In this document: piece by piece, positions 1 through 12,037 of the stretch | How the letters are laid out: each line of letters starts with the position of its first letter | Position numbering within the stretch: the stretch's first letter is position 1 | Made by a program: the position numbers and the translations under genes | Notes under the pieces: generated by a model | What the model was told of the DNA's origin: nothing | Seen by the model: the letters and a program-made list of their open reading frames with translations, nothing else | Database searches by the model: none | NCBI GenBank assembly: GCA_039881145.1 | Contig: JAYKKI010000014.1 | Coordinates: 1,531,001-1,595,000 of the forward strand | Direction: 5' to 3' | Source of the DNA: Druceiella hillmani | Lineage: Eukaryota > Arthropoda > Insecta > Lepidoptera > Hepialidae | Length of the DNA stretch: 64,000 bases

Positions 1-119
1 GACGGCGCACTCAACAATATACCTCAAGAATGTAGCGCAGAAAAAATGAAAAAGAACGATAACGAAATGAGAATCGCGAGTAATACCGCATTAACTGTAT
101 ACTCGTTCGTATATAAGTA

Positions 120-560
120 ATGCAAGAAAGGGCTTAGTCGTAAAGACATTTGGTTCGTATACGGCTCTGGGGTTTAGGGCAGGACGAGGAACGACCCCGA
201 GGGACCGCTTTTACAGGCGGGCCAGGTTAATGCATAAGTAATGGTCGCGTGTGTCTGCCGCCAGCCGGACAACCTTTTAGGCGGCGGTGCGCGCCCGCCC
301 GGACTCCACTCGTAAAGATAAACATTGAATAAAACAAATTAATTTAGTCATAATGCAAGCGAGTTAATAGCGCGTCGCTATCGTTCAAAAAAGACTGCTA
401 ATTAGGGCGGATATTCTCAGCTCGCTAGTGTACACCTCACGCGGGCACCTCGCCGCCTCCGAAAAAGAAAAGCAAATTGAATTACGAAATCCGTTACGGC
501 TCACGTACGAAATGGTTTTTCGGTTTAGCCAGATTATGCCACAGGGGAGCGGAAAAGCTT
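120..560. promoter_or_regulatory. GC-rich island, candidate conserved non-coding element
   Basis: Composition jumps from AT-rich background to GC-rich runs, for example around 225-305, with GGCGGCGGTGCGCGCCCGCC near 281-300. Homeodomain-like TAAT cores and a GATAAA motif follow at 315-355. No long open frame, splice pattern or recognisable peptide is present on either strand. I infer a conserved regulatory element because some twenty similar islands recur across this gene-poor window. An unrecognised exon is the alternative. Confidence 0.3.
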
Positions 561-561
561 T

Positions 562-1673
562 TAAGATATTTTAATTTCGTTAAAATTGAATAGATTGCAT
601 TTTAGGTTCTTCCTTATAATTTGACTCGGAGGGCGCTTCAATAGTTTTATTGCCAATCGTGTTGTATTAGACAAGATGGATTTATTAAAATATCCTCATC
701 GTTTTCTTAATTGCTTTGTAGAGTGTCTACTAAATGTGTCTAGTCTTTTATAATGGCCAATTTAATCTTTAGTAATATTAAATACATTCATTCATTAAAT
801 CCAACGGAAGGGGACTGGTGTTAAAAATTGTAATTATGAAGCATTAGTCATGATATTCCCTTAACGATCTTGTAAGAAATAAATTATATTTTCTTTACTG
901 ATGATATTGGTAAACTGAGCATTAATTATTCTATAATCCTGTATTATTTATTCAAAGCAATGATCAGTTAAATTAACATAAGAATTTTTATTAAGAAACC
1001 GGAATTATTTCCAGAAATTAAGAAATGAAAGAGAAAATGAACTGTAGATTAAAGATCGTGATTAAAGTTGGTTTAAGATGTGCTGCCATTGAAGTAGGTG
1101 TCATCGATACAAGGATAATTATAAATTAAGTATTTGTTTTTAATCATTATCAACAAACTTTTCACCAAAGCAATCTACGCGCGTAAGTACTTTGCGGGAT
1201 CAATAATTAAGTAAGGTTGCTTTAAAGATGAGATATAATTCACTGCAGTAACTCGCCAAATGGCGTCTTGCCAAAAATCCAAAAAATACCAATAATTGGG
1301 TAACATAAATAAGTTGAATCGTAAAAATGTTTTTGTCTATAAGGAAATAGTTTCAGCGGAAGCGAAAAAGAAAAAGTTTTCATCCGAACTGCAATTGTTT
1401 TCAGAGATCATTCCGCGTGACATTCGCTGCGAAAATATTTGTCTCCCCACCTCGGCACCCTTTTGGAGGAGGACCATAATCAAGGTTAGAATTGTTTGTT
1501 GTTGTTTTAAGGCTAACTGTTATAAATTTACTCAGACGTATTTCAGCTTATTTATTATTGGTAAACAACAGGAAACAAATCAGTCCCACGTGGCATAGCC
1601 GTGAATCACATAGTATAAATAAATTATCTGCTACAAGGACAGTATTATTTTTTTGTCGAATTGTCTATTAATA
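562..1673. other. AT-rich intergenic stretch
   Basis: Nothing recognisable is seen. A 100-codon stop-free run at 1296-1598 begins at a TTG, not an ATG, and resembles no known family, so it is not called as a gene. Confidence 0.5.
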
Positions 1674-3325
1674 ATGCCTTTACTATGCTTTCAAATAACA
1701 GGTCTCATTTGAAGTTTAAGTAACTTGAGCAGTAATTAACCTTAGCGAATTTCGACAGAAGATCAAAAGAAAATTAATCATATAGGGTGTCAACCGAAAA
1801 ATTATTTCTTTTGACATGATATACAGTTACTTTGACGTAGTTTTAAACATTAAGCTAAAATGGTAAAATTAACTAAAATCAACACGAGACTATAAAATAT
1901 TGTCTGATGGTTTTAGTTACGTTTAGAATAAAGAAATGTGTTTCGACAATTAAGCTAAGTAACTAAAAATTTGAATGGACAATACTTTAGGTTTGGAATA
2001 ACTAAATCTGTATAAAAAATCGCCTTTTAATTATGCTTATGCCGTCATAAAGTGATAGATTACATTTGAAGTTTAAGTTACTTGAGAAGTAGCCACTCAT
2101 CGTGAATTTTCACACCAGATCAAAACAAAACTAATCATATAGGGTGTCGAAGGACGAAAAATTTCTTTTGATGTAATATTACTCATGATAGTAACTTTCA
2201 CATGTAGTTTCGACAGTTTGGCTAATAGTGGTCAAATTAAATAAAACCTAAATTAGATTACGTTTTATGTTTAGAATAAAGAAATGTGTTTCAACAATTA
2301 GGCTAAGAGCAACCAAATTAAGTAAAAGTTTCATTAGACAATATTTTGTGTTTAGAATAAGCAAATGTGTTTTAACAATCGTCTTTTAATTATGCCTTTA
2401 TTGTGATTTAAACTCACAATTAAATGAAACTACGTGATGTAGTATTATTTCTACTTTCTTTAATTTATTTACCACGACTTAGGTTTCATTGTATTACAAC
2501 ATCTTCAGGTGGGATATTAGCAAAGATTTTACTTTCTTTGCTAATATCCCACCTGAAGATGTTGTAATACATTTTTCTTTGCTAATATAAAAGGTTTTGT
2601 TGTATTACAACCTGAAGATGTTGTAATACAACAAAACCTAGGTCGTGGTAAAGAAATTAAAGAAAGTAGAAATAATACTACATCACGTAGTTTCATTTAA
2701 TTGTGAATAATGAATTTCTACAAAATTAACGCCAAATATATTCGATAAGTGATTTAAACTGATAGGTCTCATTTGAAGTTTAAGTAACTTGAGTAGTAGC
2801 TATCCATAATATATTTTGACCTAACACCAAAAGGAAAGAAAATCATATAAGGTGTCAACCGACAAAATATTTCTTTTGATTTGATATTACTTGTGACATT
2901 CACTTTGAGATGTAGTTTCGACAATGAGGCTAATATCGGTCAAATTAAGTAAAACCTGAATTAAACTTTATTTCATATTTAGAATAAAGAAATGTGTTTC
3001 GACAATTAGGCTGAGAGCAGCCAAATTAACTTAAACTTTCATTAGACAATATTTTACGTTTAAAAAAAAGAAATGTGTTTCGACAATCGTCTTTTAACTA
3101 TGCCTTTATTGTGATTTAAAGTTATAGGTCTTATTTGAAGTTTTAGTAATTTGAGCAGTAATTATACATAATAAATTTTGACCGAAAGTCCAAAGGAAAC
3201 TATTCACAAAATATCAATAAATGAATATCAAATATGTCAATAAAATATTTATTTTGACGTAATATTACTTATGAAAATCACTTGGACGTGTAGTTTCGAC
3301 AAATTGGCCAACAGTGGTCAATATT
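1674..3325 (+). repeat. ~360-bp tandem repeat, about 3.6 units
   Basis: Units begin near 1674, 2031, 2390 and 3102, each opening with an ATGCCTTTA-like motif. An AGGTCTCATTTGAAGTTTAA block follows, then a GGTGTCAACCGA-like block and an AGAAATGTGTTTCGACAAT block that is itself repeated inside the unit. The periods are about 357, 359 and 365 bp once the transposon inserted in the third unit is removed. The fourth unit is cut short near 3325. The units have drifted by visible substitutions and small indels, so the array is not recent. It looks like a small local satellite rather than a coding repeat. Confidence 0.85.
2415..2748 (+). mobile_element. Fold-back MITE-like element, copy 1 (tail on right)
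   Basis: A 334-bp element made of two long inverted arms. The left arm begins CACAATTAAATGAAACTACG and its complement ends the right arm near 2704. An extra ~44-bp tail (AATAATGAATTTCTAC through CGCCAAATATATTCGATAA) follows only the right arm. It is flanked by a perfect 12-bp direct repeat, GTGATTTAAACT, at 2403-2414 and 2749-2760. It sits inside a unit of the ~360-bp tandem repeat. The neighbouring unit near 3110 carries the uninterrupted site, which confirms both the insertion and the target duplication. There is no coding capacity, so it must be mobilised in trans or be dead. The superfamily is not recognised. Confidence 0.85.
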
Positions 3326-4150
3326 TTCGTTCTGAGCTATGTATAAGGTAAACTTGAACGGTTTCACATAATGCAATCATGTGGGCTAATTTCTTTAGAT
3401 TAGAAGAGGGGATGAATAGCATCCCCTAGTTCTAGTCTTTATTGTGCGGTAGTGAAAGAAAGAATCTTCTTAACTCTACGCTCATGCGTTCGTCTGGCTA
3501 CCACACTGTTTGTTTAGTGTTTGACTTACGTCTATGAATTTTTTTAGATGTACCTTCACTCTTTTCCTTCATTTGTTTATTTCATCAGGTAGATAACAAA
3601 GTAAAAAATATGTAAATAATTCAGTAGTAAAGTTTCCATATAGAAATGTAATTTTTATGACAAAATCTTAGTCATAAATTAGAAAAAATTGATACCGTTT
3701 TTAAACGACAATTAGAATAAAGTTAGGTCGTCGATGCTGTTCCTCCTATTATTATCTGCCATTTTGTCAGTAATAGTTGATTATTTTTATGGTTGCGCAA
3801 GAGCTAAAATAGTCTTGGAAAAATACAATAAAAATGGATTAGAGTTTTGTTAACACTTATTCAAGTAACTTATCGAAAGTTAATATCGACGTTGTAACGT
3901 GGTCTAATATCGACGTGATAACTTATCGACGTGGTAATGTATCATTTTATATACAGTGTAGAAATAGTATTAGAGAATAACCTAGAAATTATTATATTGT
4001 CACAAAATGTAAATTATGTAAAAAAAAATAACTTCTTCGTAGCAAGTACACTTTAGTTAAATTTAATTTTACCTATTTTTGTCTTTATTTAGAAGAAATG
4101 TTGCTCGAAATTATATTTCTTTTAATTATAAACAATATTTCCAAAATGGG
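3326..4150. other. AT-rich stretch with short TATCGACG repeats
   Basis: Mostly unremarkable AT-rich DNA. Between about 3880 and 3940 the motif TATCGACG recurs three times at roughly 20-bp spacing. No gene is seen. Confidence 0.4.
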
Positions 4151-4222
4151 TTTTGATAATTTACCATACAAATTATAATATAATAATTTACCATACAGAT
4201 TATAATAAAATAATTTACCATA
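4151..4222 (+). repeat. ~31-bp tandem repeat, about 2.3 units
   Basis: The string AATTTACCATAC recurs three times, separated by AAATTATAATATAAT-like spacers. It is a simple replication-slippage tandem with no coding meaning. Confidence 0.75.
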
Positions 4223-4587
4223 CTATCTAAAGGTTGCATGTTCTAAATTTGCTTTTCAACGTGCGGTATATATTCATAAGTCATGGTTTATTAATATACA
4301 TCGAAGAGATTTTCAAGACATTGAATTATTATTTTGGGTAATAATTATCATAGAAACCTCATTCTAGCTTTGAAGTACTTCTTTCTTAATTTTGTATTAG
4401 CAAATATAATTAAACACTCAACATTTTATTGGTGTGGAATCATACATATCCAAAATAAGAATTTGCACGCTTCTTTTCTGACACGCTTCTATTGCCTTGA
4501 CTGGTAACTTCCTGACATTGTATGTAAATCTTGCAACATTTCTAGTTATGATATCGATTTGAAACTTTGGAAACTTATACAATTATA

Positions 4588-4962
4588 GAGTGTCATCGAA
4601 CTGGCATGATGATGGTAGAGGGATGGGAACATAGAAACTTCTCACTGGTTAGCAGTAAATCTGTGGAGTTTGTGCACATTTGACTTGTTTCAATGAGCAT
4701 TTTGGCATTGTAACTAGGAAGATCTAATGATGGAAAAAGTAGATGTTCATCGAAACTTCAATGGTTAATAGATTATCGAGTGTCATCGAACTGGCACGAT
4801 GATGGTAGAGGGATGGGCACACAGAAACTTCTCACTGGTTAGCAGTAAACCTGTCAGGTTTGGGCACATTTGACTTGTTTCAATGAGCATTTTGGCATTG
4901 TAACTAGGAAGATCTAATGATGGAAAAGAATGTTTTCATCGAAACTTCAATGGTTAATAGAA
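4588..4962 (+). repeat. 190-bp tandem duplication, two copies
   Basis: A block opening GAGTGTCATCGAACTGGCA starts at 4588 and again at 4778. Both copies run through GATGATGGTAGAGGGATGGG and GGAAGATCTAATGATGGAAA to ATCGAAACTTCAATGGTTAA. The copies differ by a handful of substitutions and a small indel near the end. This is a local duplication with no recognised product. Confidence 0.85.
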
Positions 4963-6640
4963 AACTCATCGAGTTAGGGTTGGTATGATTTATCTTACGA
5001 ACCACAACTCTATGAGTTGGTTACGCGTTTCTTTGGTTGCACACATTTATTTTTAGTCTTTTTTATCTATACATTTGACTTATTCAATATATATCAATAT
5101 ATCAATCACAATATATCAATGCATGCTGGATGATATTTAATTTTGTCCATCTTGAGAAAGGTAAAGTATAATTGAATTAAGAAACATTAACATGATAAGG
5201 TTATTATCGGAAACGCCATTGACCGTAGCACGGATGATGTCACCATATTTGGAGGTGTGTTTTGGGGGGTGATTCAAAATATTGTTTTGCGTATCTACAT
5301 ATAGTTCACATTATTTTTCTAACAGGATGTGGAGTAAGAAAATGTGTTTCCTGATAGTGTTTGTTCTTGTTTTCTATTTCGTATAGATAATGATGTTATA
5401 GAAAATGTTATGTACTCAAGAAGAATTCAGTAATACCTCATTTTTTTTAAATCGAAACGGGTATTGCGGCGTTAAATGAATGTAAGTTCAATCATTTATA
5501 CCTATCTAAATACATACATGAATTCATGTATATTTATATACATATATACGAACATATCCGTAATATTATTCTCTTTTGGCTTCACCCTAGTCAATTCGTT
5601 ATGCTTTAAATAATGAAAAAGTTAATTATGTACATATTTAACGTCTTTTTTATTTTATGATTATATTAAAACAAGTCAAACTAATCCAAATACGATGGGT
5701 TTACTGCTCATTTATAAGTGGTTCCTGTCACCATTTCCCTTCCATCATCAGACTTGACCAAGAACTCGTCGATATAAGTGTATAACTCGATGAATTTGAT
5801 TCTAACTATTGAGGAGTTCTCTCATCATTTTCTGGTTCCATGATAAATTCAGGCGACCATCTGTGACTAAAATACGTGTTAAGAAGAGGCAAATAATTTC
5901 AAATACTGTTTAAATGTTTTCAGGAGGATTTCTACTCTCATCCGTTCAGGAGTTCCTTAGAATATCTCAGCAGAGTATTATCAGTTCCAGACCGGGTTTA
6001 TAAGGAATAATCTGGGTAATATGTCTGCTATTAAAAAAAAAGAATTTTCACAATCGTCTGTGCAGCAAAAACTTATCAGTAAACATACATAAATTATAAA
6101 AAATATACGTGTCAAATAGTGAATATTCGCCTTTTCCTAAAATAGCATAAAAAACCATTATGGGCTATAAGTGACACAAAAACACAGTTATCCATAACGT
6201 TTTTAAATTAAAATGACTATTTCCCGTCAAGTTTAAAAAAAATGTAAGAAATATGTTATGTAATTTTTAATAAGTTGCTTTCCTTTATTGGATAAAAAAT
6301 ATATTATGATTTATTTTACGTTCCTTAAATTACGACTGTCATCAGTAAAAAATATGTCGCGAATTTTGCAATATCTCATTCAACAAAATTCAAACTAATT
6401 ACGTATAGAGTACGTTAATTTTGAACGCTAACATAACAATGTAATCCCACTCAAGTAATTCTAAAGTCAGTCTACCGCTGATAACGCAGCTCAAGTTCAT
6501 TCATAGCAATTTTATTCCAACAAATATAAAGACGCAACTATACGCCCACTATCAAGATCAAACTGAATATCAGCGGAGGCCACAATATTCTGCAAGCAGA
6601 CCAAGCAACGATGAAGATGTTATCTCAAAATATGCTTTCA
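4963..6640. other. AT-rich stretch without recognised genes
   Basis: No supported gene. A short palindrome centred on GAATTC lies near 5513-5530, and TA-rich runs surround it. Confidence 0.4.
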
Positions 6641-6830
6641 CAGTAAAGGCTTGGGGGAAATGCAAAGGGTATTTATGGGAAAAAGAATCAAGATACCTCT
6701 ATTAACGTTATGCCTGTGGAGATCCCATCGGACTCATTGCGACGAGTCGGCACAGGCTGCGCGTCATCCCGCTTTAAACTGTCGTGAGGAACCTCTTTGT
6801 TAAATAAATGCTGTACTATTGACTTGTTTA
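6640..6830. promoter_or_regulatory. Small GC-rich island, candidate regulatory element
   Basis: A compositional island around 6715-6795 (CGACGAGTCGGCACAGGCTG) in AT-rich flanks. No coding signature is seen. Regulatory function is inferred only from its similarity to the other islands. Confidence 0.2.
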
Positions 6831-6867
6831 CTCCACGTTGCTTAGGGATAGCAGTTCTTCATTAATA

Positions 6868-6868
6868 A

Positions 6869-6914
<46 letters not shown>

Positions 6915-6969
6915 ATATATATATATATATACACACACACACATATATTTATATATATATATATACACA
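6868..6969. repeat. Compound (TA)n/(CA)n microsatellite
   Basis: Alternating TA runs with short GT and CA runs over about 100 bp. A 64-codon stop-free frame through this block is a by-product of the dinucleotide repeat. Confidence 0.95.
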
Positions 6970-8728
6970 ACTAAAATGAAAGAATATTTTTGTTACATGA
7001 CGCGAGTTAGCCTGTTGCTCAGCCAGACCTGAAGATCCATACTTGACTAGGTTATAACATTCAGGAGTATACCATCATATGCCATCATATGTTTTTAATA
7101 CATCAGAATATTTGTAGCTTTTAAATATGTTTGAAATTCACATCTTATTCGTTGACAAGATCAGAATGTTTCTCTAGATTGCAACGAGTACAAAACACAT
7201 AAATTTCTCATCACATTGGGATTCTTGTATTACTCGTTTGCGATATCGCAACTCCTACCTATGTATTTCACCATTCTTTCCACATGTTACCAGTAACTAC
7301 TTGATCATCAAAAATGTTATTTTACTTTATTTTTTACATAACACTTCAATTGAAAATAATTTTTGAAAAATTACATGACACCCTCGGAACTTTAAATATA
7401 ATTATCAATCGTTTTTAAATGACTTCAAAAAAGAGAATGTTCTCAGTTTAGCTGTATTTTGTTTTGTTTTTATATTTCCGGTATTTATTAAGCAATTTGG
7501 ATGATTTTTTTTAATGCGAATATCCGCTGTCGTCTAGCGAAATTTTGGTTAAAATTTGATCACGGAAATTGAAGGTAACCCATAGAATGTCTCAATAATG
7601 TAAAGCCCACGTGCTGTGTGGCTTTTTGATAATATAGCTATAATGATAATCAAATAGCAGTAATTATCAAAGTAAATAGTAGGTAAATATGCACAGGTAT
7701 ATACAAAAGCGTGAATCAACTAACATATTAGCACGAAGATATGTAAGTAAATAAGCATAAATATAAATAAATGCATGAAGTAACAATTAAATTAGTACAT
7801 ATATAGTAGTATATACAGTATGAAGAACCGACTAGTGTGAAGCTAGAAGTGGGAATGTGACTTATATATCTATATATATATATATGTATATGTATAAACA
7901 TAGGTATGTATGTAGCTATATATATATAGATATATTTCGGTTTATTAAATACCACAAAAGTCGGTTTCGATTTCAATAAATAAAGATATTCAATAATCTT
8001 TGTAAAATCATGACATTCTGGGTAACGTAGGATATTATATGCACTTAAAATGGGAAAATAAGTTTTTAACAGAGAAATTACACCGACTTCAAGCAACCAA
8101 TTAATATGAAGCGCACTGAACAGTATAAAATAATGAAAATACGAGTTTTGCAACACAACATCGTTTCCGAACACAAGTAAATTTGTAAAATACTCCTACC
8201 GCTAAAATTTTTTAGAATCAGTGCCAAATGAAATGTAACACTCATCTGTTGGCATAAGTATGCATATAGAGGATAATGAAAGAGAAGAGTCGACTGGGCA
8301 CCAATTCCAAATTATTTTTGATTTGCAAAAGTATTAAAAATTACTTTTATCTTTTTAGCAGTAGTTTCGAAATTTATTTATGTTTGGAAATTATATATTG
8401 TCGCAAAAGTTCAAACTAAGTACTAGTATTTTCATTGTTTTGTACTTTTCAATGCCCTTATTGTTCGGTGGTTATTTGGAGTAGGCTTTAAAATATTTTA
8501 TTTAGTAAGTAGTTATTTCACAAGTCATTTTGTCTATAATAAATATACCGTGTTTGAAAATCTGTTTCATCGAAAAATGAACATTTCCAAGACGTTTTTT
8601 AGTATTCAGTATTAACTATTTCAGTAATTTAATAATCACCAGGTTCCTTAAACGATTTGCTGATATTGTCTTCTATATTTGACAACAGCAGACGCACTTT
8701 ACTAGGAATATGATATTTTTAGGGATCC
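6970..8728. other. AT-rich stretch with a TA-rich block
   Basis: No supported gene. A TA-rich low-complexity block lies at about 7864-7935. The 148-codon minus-strand frame crossing it (7728-8174) is dominated by Tyr/Ile/His from TA/CA repeats and is rejected as coding. Confidence 0.4.
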
Positions 8729-8868
8729 TTTAGTGGCATTTAAATGTTTATCATAACTGATAAACATTTTTGTGGTATTTAAATGTTTATCTGAACTGAA
8801 TTAAACTTGAGTTGTCTTCAAAATTACTATTTTGTCGTTTTAGAAAGTAATCAAGTTTAATTCAGTTC
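8729..8868. repeat. Direct repeat plus 18-bp-arm inverted repeat
   Basis: The string TTTAAATGTTTATC occurs twice in direct orientation (about 8739 and 8779), with an inverted TAAACATTT between. Next to it, GAACTGAATTAAACTTGA at 8793-8810 is exactly complementary to 8851-8868 across a 40-nt loop. This could be a remnant of a small terminal-inverted-repeat element. No target duplication was found. Confidence 0.7.
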
Positions 8869-9109
8869 TGTCATATATGTATGTATATTGTAATCGGATT
8901 ATTGTTGAAAACGTGCATTCAAATATTAATTCAACAAACCCACTAATACCTGGGACATAAGACAGCCATCGCGTTAGAAAAATCTTGAAAGTTTAAAAAT
9001 AATAGCCTTGGATATGAGATATTCATGGTTGTTTTTAATAAAAGTATTACTTGAAGATAATAAATTAATATACAATATCATGTTTTAATAATTTTATTCC
9101 GGACTATTT

Positions 9110-9300
9110 AGAAAATGCTAACTAAACCAATAATTATGGAAAAAAAACATGGTTGGTAGAATCTGGGTAGGAGATTATAGAAAAATTACAGTGATTTTCC
9201 TAAGTCGAAATGGTTTTCGAGGAATTCATTATTTGTTTACGCCTGTCAAAGATGTGTTTGGAATTAGGGTGAAAAATAATAATGTTTAGTAGCAACACTT
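9110..9300 (+). repeat. Fragment of the lepidopteran GTTCCGTA-type repeat
   Basis: The block with GGAGATTATAGAAAAATTAC followed by TTTACGCCTGTCAAAGATG matches, with divergence, the 3' part of better-preserved copies ending near 23975 and 42862 in this window. Only an internal fragment is present. Confidence 0.45.
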
Positions 9301-9509
9301 TATAGTTTGAAATGTATAAATTTGCATACATACAGTATTACATACATATTGTATGGAACACTCGTAATGGGAGCTCAAGTCTAATTTGAAAGATGTGTTG
9401 TTTATATACAAAACATTTTGTCTATATCTAAAACGTTCTTTCATTTTTATACAAATTGAGATTATGATGTGTTACAATTTATTTACACGACAGTAAATAA
9501 ACATCACGT

Positions 9510-9960
9510 AACCTGTCGAACCTTATCCTAATTCCAGGCGAAATTCCACTAGCCAAGCAGAAAAAGCGCGAGTCATCGCAGCAGACGACGCTAATGACGA
9601 CAACCTGTAACGTGATGAGACGACATGCGGTCGCGAATCCGCAACATTATAATAAAGCCAACCCACTCCGGCCCTCGATAGTAGATACGACGGCGAGTCC
9701 TGTATCCAGCCTATCTGCCTCGAGTCATAAATCAAAGTTGAACCAAAAACTTTTCATCATAATGAACTTGTACCGTGCAACTTCACCTCGGCGGTTCAAG
9801 TTTCCGCGCGTGTTTATTAGTCGCTCCGAATATTTAAGAGCGTTCAGTTTGTTGAACCTTACGGACCGTGAGCAACTTACCTTGGAATCTTTCGCTTCAG
9901 TTGTAAGACTAGACGAAAAAGGGAAACTGGAGATTGCTTCTCGATAATCCGATCAAGTTA
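9510..9960. promoter_or_regulatory. GC-rich island with opposing open frames
   Basis: Richer in C+G than its flanks from about 9515 to 9950. A 117-codon plus-strand frame (9594-9947, MTTTCNVMRR... ending EIASR) overlaps a 70-codon minus-strand frame (9523-9735). The plus-strand frame is one of the longest ATG-initiated frames outside low-complexity DNA. Its product has no signal peptide, transmembrane segment or family motif that I recognise. Overlapping open frames on both strands of a GC-rich patch are usual by chance, so I favour a non-coding regulatory island over a small unknown protein. Confidence 0.3.
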
Positions 9961-10640
9961 TATCATAATTTTTCTTTTTACCAGAATATGCTGTTCAGTC
10001 TCCTTTTAACTTCTACACGAGAGTTTTGGATGCCTGTATGAGATATGTTTTTACGAGATTAAACTTAACGAGAGGCGTAAAATATTTAAAATAAAAATAC
10101 ATGCCCATTATACAAGCACACTTTGGTTCAAGTAACCATTACACAGTTTAATCGGAAAAAAATCGAAGTTGTATTCGAAGTTTGTTTCTTTCTAAGATTT
10201 TGTTTTTTCCGTTAGGTTTAGAGTAAGAGTAAGTAAAGAATATTTTGCCGATAAAGTTGTTATGTAATGTTTTACTAATCTAATCTGACAGATAAGGGGT
10301 TAGCATCGTAAATAGAGGCAAATCGAGAAAGTGAAATATAATTAGTCGAACTCCTAAAATTAAATAAAGTATTACTGGTGTTTGTTATTTGTATGGATGA
10401 ACTTTGTGAGTTACATCGTTCGGAAAAATAGATCTCAATATAATCTTAACAAACCTCATTGGATCTTTTTGTTCCACACATATTTTCAATCTCTTCCCGC
10501 TTTTTTCTACTAACTTTATCAAAAAATAAAGAATACGATATTCTGATCTAATACTTTATATTTTAGCCCATAATTGTTCTATTAACCAATTAAATATTAT
10601 TTTCAGTACGCGTGACTAATATAGATAACATGTTTTTTAG
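9961..10640. other. AT-rich stretch without recognised features
   Basis: Nothing supported on either strand. Confidence 0.4.
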
Positions 10641-11193
10641 ATTCCGTACCTCAAAAGGAAAAAAATTAACCCTTATATGATCATCTCGTTGCCCACTTGT
10701 CTTTTAAAACCCTATTTCGTGTTAAGTTGAAATTCAATATATCAAATATTTAAGTCCACGTTTTTTTAAAGCTCGAAAAAAAACAAGTTTCTGAGTCAAT
10801 GAAATCAAGAAGAATTGTAAAAATGCAGCCCCATTTATGCCGCATATGTTGTCACTCGCAAATACATCAAAACCTACAGGGTACTTTCCGTTGACCTAGA
10901 ATGATGAAATTTGGAAGAATTCAAGAAGCAAGGTCTTACAGAACAAGTAAAGGAAAAAATCCAAAAATCGTTCATTTGAAGTTACTTTACATACATTTTT
11001 TTTTAAATATCCGCCTGTGAAAGATATAGCGAAAAATATATTTTCTTTCTAAAATATTGGAATTTATTAAATAGTTTAATAGGAAAACTATGTATAATTA
11101 AATGTTTATAAATACCTAAATATATATGGAATGTGGAAGTGAAAGTCCCACTTGTGTGTAACAAGTTTTTTTTCTTTATTTTCCGTTTCACGC

Positions 11194-11197
<4 letters not shown>
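10641..11197 (+). repeat. Lepidopteran GTTCCGTA-type interspersed repeat
   Basis: Opens with ATTCCGTACCTCAAAAGG. It continues through a CTTATATGATCA / CCCACTTGTC segment, then ACAGGGTACTTTCCGTTGAC, then AATGATGAAATTTGGAAG, and ends with ATCCGCCTGTGAAAGAT. This order matches a repeat I know as ubiquitous in Lepidoptera. It is non-coding and decayed. A long (TA)n tract follows directly. Confidence 0.75.

Positions 11198-11268
<71 letters not shown>
11198..11268. repeat. (TA)n microsatellite
   Basis: About 70 bp of uninterrupted TA dinucleotides, following the interspersed repeat. Confidence 0.97.
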
Positions 11269-11273
<5 letters not shown>

Positions 11274-11459
11274 CATGCGGTCGATTCATCAGTATTATAA
11301 TATGCAATTACGAAATTAAGTTTCGATCCATTTAATTACTCATTCACAGTTGAATTGATATATTTTAGGCAGTTATTCTTCTCGAGTCAATAAAGTTAAA
11401 TCATATAATAAAATATACATACAAATAAATGCACTTAAGTACTTCATATAAAATATAAG

Positions 11460-12000
11460 TATAAATGCCACTCCACGGCGAGTACCCGGAAAAGGGGATA
11501 CGTCTTAAATTCCCCGGAAGAATACTTAACAAATAATTACTGGCAATTTAAGGAATAATACAAAAAAATAAATTGAAAAACTTTTCCGCGATAAGTGCCG
11601 CACTTGCGGGCGCGTACCTTTCATCCGTAATATTATATTCATATTATAAATACAACGAATATTAATCAGGGGCCTGAAAAACAGCCATTTGTAAAATACA
11701 CAAAAAGCATATCAATGTAAATGCGCGCGAGGATTGCCTTGATTTCGGCGGGGAAAGGAAAATATTATTTAAAAATAAAACAGATTGAAACTTTTCGGAA
11801 TTTGATGTAAGTATGCGCGCGGCGTAACCGGCATTAGCAATAGATTCAAATTATGCGCGAGCACGACCTCGTAAAAGTTCTCTTTTTATAAAAGTACCTA
11901 CTTGGGGAGCAATGGCGAAATATATTTCATTTTTACCAACTAATGTAGGTATCTGTCGGTACGCCCGGCCGGGCAGCCGAATGGCGCGGTCGTTTACTTG
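11460..12000. promoter_or_regulatory. GC-rich island, candidate conserved non-coding element
   Basis: Interleaves AT-rich homeodomain-like strings with GC patches such as GCCGCACTTGCGGGCGCG (about 11598) and CCCGGCCGGGCAGCCGAATG (about 11965). No open frame of note is present. The mix resembles a clustered enhancer, but function is inferred. Confidence 0.3.
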
Positions 12001-12037
12001 TTAAATTATATCGTGAAATTGCACGATTCACAGTTCA

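Noticed and set aside
1296..1598. 100-codon open frame
   Set aside because: It starts at TTG, has AT-driven composition, and shows no motif, splice or promoter support.
4588..4962. CRISPR-like repetition
   Set aside because: Just two long adjacent units, with no short repeats alternating with unique spacers. The genome is eukaryotic. No CRISPR array was seen anywhere in the window.
7728..8174. 148-codon minus-strand open frame
   Set aside because: It runs through TA/CA low-complexity DNA, giving Tyr/Ile/His-rich sequence. No family features.
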